From: CAYPTJ01 sp964413845
GTDB lineage: Bacteria; Patescibacteriota; WWE3; 9FT-COMBO-53-11
Direction of reading: 5' to 3'
Length of the DNA: 10,552 nt
Assembly (NCBI GenBank): GCA_964413845.1
Contig: CAYPTJ010000035.1
Span: forward strand, 1 to 10,552
Shown: positions 6,299 through 10,552 of the stretch, one piece after another
Layout: each line of letters opens with the position of its first letter
How positions within the stretch are numbered: position 1 is the first letter of the stretch
Translations under genes and position numbers: made by a program
Notes under the pieces: model-generated
Database searches by the model: none
What the model saw: the letters and a program-made list of their open reading frames with translations, nothing else
Told to the model about the DNA's origin: nothing

Positions 6299-6742
6299 CT
6301 ACAAAAGGTAACTTTGGGGCATGGGGTTGAGGATTCCAGGCGGGGGTTTCAAGCGAGAAAGAAGGAGGTTTCCTAATCCTGAGAAAGTAAGAAGAGCAAG
6401 AAGGGCAAGGATAGCAGCAAGCAATATAACTGTAGTGGTGCTAAGACGTCTTTGCGGTTGGGTAACTTTTGGGGCTATCTCTGGAGTAGGAAGTTCTGGT
6501 TTGATTGTTATCTCTTTTATTTTTGGTTTAGGTGGGGTTTGGACGAAGAAAGCAGGCGCTTTTTGGGGTTTTATTGCTAACTCTAGGTCATACATTGTGT
6601 ATCGCCTTCGCCCACCAGGAGTCCTATAAGATTTGAACTTTCCGCGCCTCTCCCATCGGCGCAGTGTGTCTTTGGAAACGCCCAAGTACTTTGCGGCATC
6701 ACCGATTGAGAACCATTCAAGCTTGGAAGATTTTTGAACCAT
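6299..6742 (-). CDS. MerR/excisionase-type HTH protein with one membrane span
   Basis: A 147-residue protein. Residues 8-57 form a winged helix-turn-helix of the MerR/excisionase type (WFSIGDAAKYLGVSKDTLRRWE, then GKFKSYRTPGGRRRY), a DNA-binding fold. A proline- and lysine-rich linker (about 58-98) leads to one strongly hydrophobic span (about 103-120) and a short tail. The HTH would face the cytoplasm, tethering DNA binding to the membrane in a ToxR-like layout; a sensor role is inference. The tail beyond the span is only about 25 residues, so an extracytoplasmic domain found in larger relatives may be missing. ATG at 6742 is chosen because a -35/-10 pair places the transcription start there; the longer in-frame start at 6811 lies upstream of that promoter. 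It is convergent with the reductase gene, 44 bp apart. Confidence 0.85.
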   Translation of the reverse strand: MVQKSSKLEWFSIGDAAKYLGVSKDTLRRWERRGKFKSYRTPGGRRRYTMYDLELAIKPQKAPAFFVQTPPKPKIKEITIKPELPTPEIAPKVTQPQRRLSTTTVILLAAILALLALLTFSGLGNLLLSRLKPPPGILNPMPQSYLL

Positions 6743-6748
6743 AAGCTT

Positions 6749-6778
6749 ATCGTAGAATAAAAAAGAACGCTCTGTCAA
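6749..6778 (-). promoter_or_regulatory. Promoter of the HTH gene
   Basis: On the minus strand, consensus TTGACA (6773-6778), an 18-bp spacer and TACGAT (6749-6754). The ATG at 6742 lies 6 nt after the hexamer, so the mRNA is predicted to be leaderless. Confidence 0.65.
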
Positions 6779-7566
6779 GTTTCTTTGGTAAAGATCAGCA
6801 GATATATGCATTATCTGGAAGGATAATTATCGGGAATCAGTGCAAAACGAGGCAATTCTTAGCAGATTAACCACGTTAACAAGTCTTAGTAAATCAAAGG
6901 AAGTAGCTTTGGTGGGGAAGAGGCAGTAGCGTAGGAAAAAAGATTATTTGACGCTTAACGATATACAATCAACAACTGTTGGAGAATTATGAAGAGAATA
7001 AAAGTTAATCATAACCACCCATTCAGTGTAAGTTATGGGATAAGAAAAAATAAGAAACCCTTGTATTTGCTATCTTATAACTTGAAACTATGTTGACCAT
7101 TGACCGTTTTGTTTGCGACTTTACGAGCGGGTGGTTATTTTGCCTGCGCAAGGGGCAAAAAGAGATAGACCTGGAGCTTAAAACTATATCTATGGTGACG
7201 GATTTTAGCGTTTGAGTAAGGCACCAAATGAAAGCAAAAAGGGTACAAAGTTTGCAAGCCATTTTATAATCCGCTTTGGACTTGTTTTTGTGCATCGTAA
7301 ATCTTTAAAGCGTTGTCTTCACTCTTTCTTTATGCTTCGCAAAGCTTGTTACAAATTTTTGCGAAAATATTGGTGCAATCTTTGCTCATTTTGGCCAAGA
7401 AACCAACAAAAAGTACCAAAACTGTTGTAAACTATAAGATCTACAGAAAAAGGGCGTAACGTCACCTTTGAGAAACCTCATACGGCGCTTTACAGCACTG
7501 GCATTGGTGTATTTATTCACTATTTTAGGGGCATGAGGGTCTGTGATTTTGGCCGAAATATACCTG

Positions 7567-7594
7567 AGTAAATAAAGTATCCGATTTATTTACT
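7567..7594. repeat. Perfect 10-bp stem hairpin
   Basis: AGTAAATAAA and TTTATTTACT pair perfectly around an 8-nt loop (7577-7584). A second hairpin, GAAAA/TTTTC (7598-7612), follows 3 bp later, and CTTCTG/CAGAAG (7593-7623) brackets it. This is the strongest local structure in the gene-free region. Confidence 0.65.
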
Positions 7595-7679
7595 TCTGAA
7601 AATGTTGTTTTCTTCAGCAGAAGAGGGTTTATCTTAAGATTTTGAACTTTTTGGTAGCTGCGCCATTAATTCCTTTCCC

Positions 7680-7695
7680 CAGGGAGGATTCCCTG
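7680..7695. repeat. GC-rich hairpin upstream of mnmA
   Basis: CAGGGA-GGAT-TCCCTG, a perfect 6-bp stem with a 4-nt loop, about 85 bp before the mnmA promoter. No T-run follows directly; a T-run occurs 16 bp later (7711-7718). Confidence 0.45.
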
Positions 7696-7777
7696 TGTAT
7701 TAGTTGTTAGATTTTTTTGGTAATCCACAAACTATAAGGTTGGAACTTTGGTATTCTACGCCTGTGCTTCATCCGCA

Positions 7778-7786
7778 TGCTAAACT
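7778..7786 (+). promoter_or_regulatory. Extended -10 promoter of mnmA
   Basis: TGC-TAAACT, an extended -10 closely matching that at 889-897, ends 9 nt before the ATG at 7796. No -35 is evident. The in-frame TTG at 7790 lies too near the hexamer to be on the transcript. Confidence 0.5.
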
Positions 7787-7795
7787 GAGTTGGAG

Positions 7796-8965
7796 ATGGA
7801 GAAGAAAATAACAATTGCGGTGGGAATATCAGGTGGGGTAGATTCTGCCGTTTCCGCCGCTTTGTTAAAAGAGCAAGGTTACAAGGTTATTGGAGTCCAT
7901 CTTTTTTGCTGGGATAAAGGTCCTTATTGCACCGCCAACAAGGATCGTGCCTCGGCGTTGCGGGTGGCGAAACACCTTAATATACCGTTTGTCGTTTGGG
8001 ATCTACGCAAGGAATACAAAAGGCGCGTGATCGATTATTTTTTTGCCGAATACCGCGAAGGACGAACCCCCAACCCTGATGTAATGTGCAACCGGGAGAT
8101 CAAGTTTGGAATCTTTATGGAGAGGGCGTTAAAGGACCTGTCTGCTCGCCTCGATTCAGCGAAGCGGGCCGGCAAGGCAGGACTTAAGGTTGACAAAATA
8201 GCCACCGGGCATTATGCGCGTATCAAGGATGGAAAATTATTAAGAGGCGTTGACGAGACTAAAGACCAAAGCTATTTCCTTTGGATTTTAACTTCCAGGC
8301 AGCTTGAACGCATTGTCTTTCCGATTGGTCATTTAACCAAGAAAGAAGTTCGGGCGAAGGCAAGAAAGCTTAACCTACCCTGCGCCGAACGACCTGACAG
8401 TCAGGGAATCTGTTTTATTGGTCCGGTAGATGTGTCTAAATTCCTACGAGAAAACCTGCCCATCAAAAAAGGGCCGGTCGTAAACACGAAAGGCGAGGCG
8501 ATCGGTGAGCATGACGGAGTTTGGTTTTACACCGAGGGGCAAAGGCGGGGGTTTTCCGTCAAAGGTGGGCAAGGCTATCCGCTGTATGTCATCAAGAAAG
8601 ATCTCAAGACGAACACCTTGGTTGTCGGTCGGGGAAAGGAGGCGGAGGTTAAGGAGTTTGAGGTGGGGGAGGGGAATTGGATTAGTGCCGCCAATTCCCC
8701 AACCCGTCGGGTTGGGGATTTTAAACCCGACGGGTTTTTCCTTGGCGGTGACAAGGTCGGAGTGCGAATTAGGCATTTGGGAGAGATTATGCCAGCTAAA
8801 ATCCAGATGGAAAATGGAAAATTGGTCGATGTTAAATTATGCTCCCCGACCCGTGGTGTTGCCCCTGGCCAGAGCGCCGTCTTCTACAAAGGTGAGGAAG
8901 TCCTGGGTGGAGGAGTAATCTCTTCATTCGAAAAAGATTGCCTCAAACCTTCTTTTAGCCCATAA
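7796..8965 (+). CDS. mnmA: tRNA-specific 2-thiouridylase MnmA
   Basis: A 389-residue cytosolic enzyme that thiolates uridine 34 in the wobble position of Lys, Glu and Gln tRNAs, using ATP to adenylate the base and a persulfide relay. The N-terminal PP-loop SGGVDS is at residues 12-17. The two catalytic cysteines of the family are present: Cys98 in NPDVMCNREIKFG and Cys206 in DSQGICFIG. The tRNA-binding middle and the C-terminal beta-barrel (ending APGQSAVFYKGEEVLGGGVI) follow. Between NWIS and VRIRH lie roughly 12-14 more residues than usual, encoded by a palindromic element (8688-8748); the active site is not affected. The C-terminus runs about 13 residues past the usual GGGVI, and its stop codon coincides with the start of the right RAYT unit. 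GGAG touches the ATG directly, so it is not a normal ribosome site. Confidence 0.95.
   Translation: MEKKITIAVGISGGVDSAVSAALLKEQGYKVIGVHLFCWDKGPYCTANKDRASALRVAKHLNIPFVVWDLRKEYKRRVIDYFFAEYREGRTPNPDVMCNREIKFGIFMERALKDLSARLDSAKRAGKAGLKVDKIATGHYARIKDGKLLRGVDETKDQSYFLWILTSRQLERIVFPIGHLTKKEVRAKARKLNLPCAERPDSQGICFIGPVDVSKFLRENLPIKKGPVVNTKGEAIGEHDGVWFYTEGQRRGFSVKGGQGYPLYVIKKDLKTNTLVVGRGKEAEVKEFEVGEGNWISAANSPTRRVGDFKPDGFFLGGDKVGVRIRHLGEIMPAKIQMENGKLVDVKLCSPTRGVAPGQSAVFYKGEEVLGGGVISSFEKDCLKPSFSP
8688..8748. repeat. Double REP (BIME-like) element inside mnmA
   Basis: CCGCCAA (8688-8694) pairs with TTGGCGG (8742-8748), enclosing two perfect hairpins. The first (8697-8717) has the 9-bp arm CCCCAACCC and a GTC loop; the second (8723-8737) is AAACCC-GAC-GGGTTT. 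The loops are reverse complements, so the hairpins are inverted relative to each other, as in bacterial interspersed mosaic elements. The core matches the RAYT-flanking palindromes apart from the loop. It is fully in frame, encoding the SPTRRVGDFKPDGFF segment. Confidence 0.8.
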
Positions 8966-8968
8966 CTC

Positions 8969-8987
8969 TTAAACCCTTCGGGTTTAA
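8969..8987. repeat. REP-like palindrome between convergent mnmA and RAYT genes
   Basis: TTAAACCC and GGGTTTAA form an 8-bp stem around TTC. It fills most of the 25 bp between the two stop codons, so it could serve as a shared 3' hairpin for both mRNAs. There is no T-run. Confidence 0.85.
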
Positions 8988-8990
8988 CTG

Positions 8991-9680
8991 TTATTCTAGG
9001 ACTAGAGCTTCGATTCCGAGGGCTGGGTCCTTGCTCATCTTTGCTTCCACAAAGTGGCGGTATTTTTCTGCACCTCCTGTGCGTTTTACCCACGTATCTA
9101 CCTCCTCTTGATCTATTAGCTGAGGGTTCCTAACGGCGATCCATTCGGCATATGAGCTGTAGGGGTAATTTTCTAGCTTCTTTAATCGACCGTCAGGGTT
9201 TGTTTGGGAAGAGATAAGAGGATTCAGGTGGATATACCTGCTGACCTGCAGAAACGACGCATCGTTAGTAATCTCCTTGGTCTTAAACGTTCCCTGGAAG
9301 AGGTTGCCAACTCTTTCATTTTTGATGTTGAAATATCTGGTGTAGCTGTTCGCTATATCTGAAGCAAATCGTGTGACACCACCCTCTTTTGCTGGCTTGA
9401 TTAGCAGGTGAAAGTGGTTGGGCATTAAGCAATAAGCAACAATTTTTACGCGCAAAGTTGCTAAACCCTTCGGGTTTAACTGCCGATAAGCGTTTTTGGC
9501 TTCCTCATTCAGATCCTGAAACTGAGCATAGGAAAGTGTTTGGTCATGGAGGTAGTAGGCGATTGTGTCCAGAAATCTCTGGTAGTCCTTTTCGTTAAGA
9601 AAGACTGATCGCTTTTCAACCCCGCAGTTGTAGGTGTGGTGGTAGAAGTTGGGATCAAAATTTCTTGGCTTGGTTGGCAT
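8991..9680 (-). CDS. REP-associated tyrosine transposase (RAYT), copy 2
   Basis: A 229-residue Y1/HUH-type single-strand DNA transposase, sister of the gene at 34-687. HUH is PNHFH (His89, His91) and the probable catalytic tyrosine is Tyr149 in SRYIHLNP. All motifs are intact and no frameshift is seen, so both copies may be active. After HLNP it has 17 residues before YPYSSY where copy 1 has 5, and this stretch includes NPDG, reminiscent of REP-encoded residues. ATG at 9680 is chosen because the TTG at 9719 belongs to the -35 box. There is no Shine-Dalgarno sequence. It converges on mnmA with a REP hairpin between them. Expected substrates are the family A palindromes; family B elements look unrelated and may depend on something else. 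Confidence 0.9.
   Translation of the reverse strand: MPTKPRNFDPNFYHHTYNCGVEKRSVFLNEKDYQRFLDTIAYYLHDQTLSYAQFQDLNEEAKNAYRQLNPKGLATLRVKIVAYCLMPNHFHLLIKPAKEGGVTRFASDIANSYTRYFNIKNERVGNLFQGTFKTKEITNDASFLQVSRYIHLNPLISSQTNPDGRLKKLENYPYSSYAEWIAVRNPQLIDQEEVDTWVKRTGGAEKYRHFVEAKMSKDPALGIEALVLE
9462..9478. repeat. REP-like palindrome inside the right RAYT gene
   Basis: TAAACCC-TTC-GGGTTTA again, encoding the QLNPKGL segment at the same residues (68-73) as in copy 1. The flanking codons differ between copies while the palindrome is identical. Confidence 0.85.
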
Positions 9681-9690
9681 ATTCTCTGGG

Positions 9691-9719
9691 ATTTTACCAC
9701 CAAACCCATAGCTTTTCAA
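9691..9719 (-). promoter_or_regulatory. Promoter of right RAYT, -35 abutting a REP hairpin
   Basis: TTGAAA (9714-9719), 17 bp, TAAAAT (9691-9696), 10 nt, ATG at 9680. TGG before the hexamer gives an extended -10. The arrangement is the same as in copy 1. Confidence 0.7.
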
Positions 9720-9730
9720 CCCTTCGGGTT
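9718..9730. repeat. REP-like palindrome upstream of right RAYT
   Basis: AACCC-TTC-GGGTT. Two of its bases are also the first bases of the RAYT -35 box, as in the left copy. Confidence 0.8.
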
Positions 9731-9733
9731 TAG

Positions 9734-10028
9734 GACTTTGGGTGGGGAGTTGACGAGGGGTGGATTGGATTGGTAGGTTGTGGGTGGTGGGGTGATCGCC
9801 ACTTTTAGGAGCGTAAAATCTTACTAAAAAATATGCGGGCGCGGAATTTTTGGTAAGAAATTTTTGCTAGAAACAGAGGAGGAAGGGGGGGTGGAAGGAA
9901 GATGTAGAAAGAAGGAGGGTAGTCCAAGGTTATGGGGATTGTTAACACCTCCAGCCCATCTCCAAAAACCGCGACTTTGCCGTTGATGCCTTTCGATCTT
10001 TTACTACTCCTAGATAAAAAAACCACTA
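9734..10028. other. Gene-free stretch between RAYT and rRNA promoter
   Basis: No gene is supported. CTTACTAAAAA (9820-9830) pairs with TTTTTGGTAAG (9847-9857) with one wobble. A purine-rich run spans about 9875-9919. GCCCATCTCC at 9954-9963 is the perfect reverse complement of 10066-10075 in the rRNA leader. Confidence 0.6.
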
Positions 10029-10058
10029 TTGACATCAACCAAGATGTTCTGTTAAAGT
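10029..10058 (+). promoter_or_regulatory. rRNA operon promoter
   Basis: Consensus TTGACA (10029-10034) with TAAAGT (10053-10058) at 18 bp, or TTAAAG at 17 bp. The start is expected near 10065, about 250 bp before the 16S gene. Another TTGACA at 10235-10240 has no matching -10. Confidence 0.65.
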
Positions 10059-10065
10059 AAACCCT

Positions 10066-10129
10066 GGAGATGGGCGCATAAACTCGACATAACTGAAACA
10101 GGGTTTTGGAAGCCCCGTCTCCGGGGCTT
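10066..10129 (+). promoter_or_regulatory. Possible attenuator in the rRNA leader
   Basis: GGAGATGGG (10066-10074), at the predicted 5' end of the transcript, can pair with CCCGTCTCC (10114-10122) over 9 bp including one G-U. That segment is the left arm and loop of the terminator at 10110-10132, so the two folds exclude each other. AAACCCTG (10059-10066) also matches CAGGGTTT (10099-10106), if the transcript starts early enough. Function is inference. Confidence 0.35.
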
Positions 10130-10132
10130 TTT
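10110..10132 (+). terminator. Intrinsic terminator within the rRNA leader
   Basis: AAGCCCCG and CGGGGCTT form a perfect 8-bp stem with a TCTC loop, running into TTTTT. It lies between the promoter and the 16S gene with no gene before it. It would release an RNA of about 70 nt unless read through. Confidence 0.75.
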
Positions 10133-10150
10133 GTTTGCCTTCAGCAAACA

Positions 10151-10232
10151 ACCCTGAGCGAAGTCGCACTTCGACTCTGCTCAGTGCGACCCTGAGTCGA
10201 AGTCGAACGGGTCGAAGGGTAGCCCTGAAGCA
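10151..10232. repeat. Family B palindromic repeat in the rRNA leader
   Basis: CTGAGC (10154-10159) pairs with GCTCAG (10179-10184) and AGTCG with CGACT inside. Alternatively GTCGCACT (10163-10170) pairs with AGTGCGAC (10183-10190). A following CTGAGTCGAAGTCGAACG resembles the reductase insert. It may have entered the leader as a mobile repeat, and it will be highly structured in the pre-rRNA. Confidence 0.65.
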
Positions 10233-10268
10233 CCTTGACATCAGCGATAAGGAAGGAACGTCTTTTTT

Positions 10269-10318
10269 GACCCGTTCGGCTATTCGACATGCTCATAGAG
10301 CAAAGCGGAGCGGAGTTG
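10269..10318. repeat. Family B element abutting the 16S gene
   Basis: It starts with GACCCGTTCG, identical to 5271-5280 in the reductase insert, and ends with GAGCGGAGTTGAA (10308-10320), one base different from that insert. The end coincides with the predicted 16S 5' end. Confidence 0.55.

Positions 10319-10552
<234 letters not shown>

Larger units (their letters stand above)
6779..7777. other. One-kilobase gene-free region rich in inverted repeats
   Basis: I see no convincing gene: the longest frames (for example 7023-7295 minus, 7212-7430 plus) have no start signals, no recognisable motifs and atypical composition. It is A+T-rich compared with its neighbours. Perfect inverted repeats include ATAACCACCC (7011-7020) with GGGTGGTTAT (7129-7138), AAGTTAT (7030-7036) with ATAACTT (7077-7083) nested inside, and TTTTGCC/GGCAAAA (7138-7160). 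Further ones are at 7334-7345, 7355-7368 and 7631-7640. A perfect TATAAT lies at 7265-7270 without a -35. AAACTATAAG occurs twice exactly 300 bp apart (7429, 7729). I found no tRNA, tmRNA, RNase P or SRP RNA signature. It may hold a structured RNA or be decayed sequence. Confidence 0.55.
8963..9733 (-). mobile_element. RAYT/REP unit, right copy
   Basis: The unit begins with TAACTC, which supplies the mnmA stop codon, and ends in the REP palindrome behind the RAYT promoter. It matches the left unit in order, orientation and borders. Divergence in the gene (about 17% of residues in the alignable part) indicates an old duplication or separate arrival. Confidence 0.6.

Noticed and set aside
7023..7430. 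Possible small proteins on either strand in the gene-free region
   Set aside because: No start signals, no motifs, unusual residue composition and overlap with inverted repeats; likely chance frames in A+T-rich DNA.
7..9730. CRISPR array from the repeated AAACCC-GGGTTT palindromes
   Set aside because: Copies are kilobases apart, tied to RAYT genes or coding sequence, with no regular spacers and no cas genes.
1..9733. Composite transposon formed by the two RAYT units
   Set aside because: RAYTs are not known to mobilise intervening DNA, the copies are in direct orientation and diverged, and the genes between them are housekeeping types.
10235..10263. Second rRNA promoter at the TTGACA near 10235
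   Set aside because: No acceptable -10 hexamer at 16-18 bp downstream.

Overview
The window looks like a small-genome bacterium, most likely a member of the Candidate Phyla Radiation (Patescibacteria; a Microgenomates-like lineage is my best guess). The reasons are the divergent start of the 16S rRNA gene at the right edge, the almost complete absence of Shine-Dalgarno sequences, and protein types I associate with that group (a membrane-anchored DsbA-like oxidoreductase, an HTH protein with one membrane span, conserved unknown membrane proteins). TGA is used as a normal stop. The phylum is inference; a 16S search would settle it.

Layout. 1-740: a REP-associated transposase (RAYT) on the minus strand with REP-like palindromes at both ends and one inside the gene. 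889-1324: a small unknown membrane protein. 1353-1600: a hairpin, then an unusual run of edge-to-edge hairpins with unrelated sequences. 1629-2670: a D-2-hydroxyacid dehydrogenase. 2784-3617: a membrane-anchored DsbA-like thioredoxin-fold protein. 3655-6254: a two-gene operon of an unknown six-span membrane protein and a thioredoxin reductase-like flavoprotein. 6299-6778: a leftward HTH-plus-membrane protein. 6779-7777: about 1 kb with no convincing gene but many inverted repeats. 7778-8965: mnmA (tRNA 2-thiouridylase). 8963-9733: a second, diverged RAYT unit in the same orientation. 9734-10318: the rRNA leader, with a strong promoter, an intrinsic terminator and two palindromic repeats. About 10319 onward: 16S rRNA, cut by the window edge.

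Two themes run through the window. First, palindromic elements of two families (A, the REP core AAACCC-NNN-GGGTTT; B, built around GAGCGRAGTCGAA) sit between genes and also in frame inside genes: in both RAYTs, in mnmA as a two-hairpin junction, and in the reductase as a 48-bp insert flanked by a 6-bp direct repeat. Second, every predicted transcript-leading gene has a -10 hexamer only 6-10 nt before its ATG, implying leaderless or nearly leaderless mRNAs. The one clear operon-internal gene, the reductase, instead has a textbook GAGGAGG ribosome site. The RAYT promoters place their -35 box against a REP hairpin, and the 16S leader has a possible attenuator; both would be worth testing.
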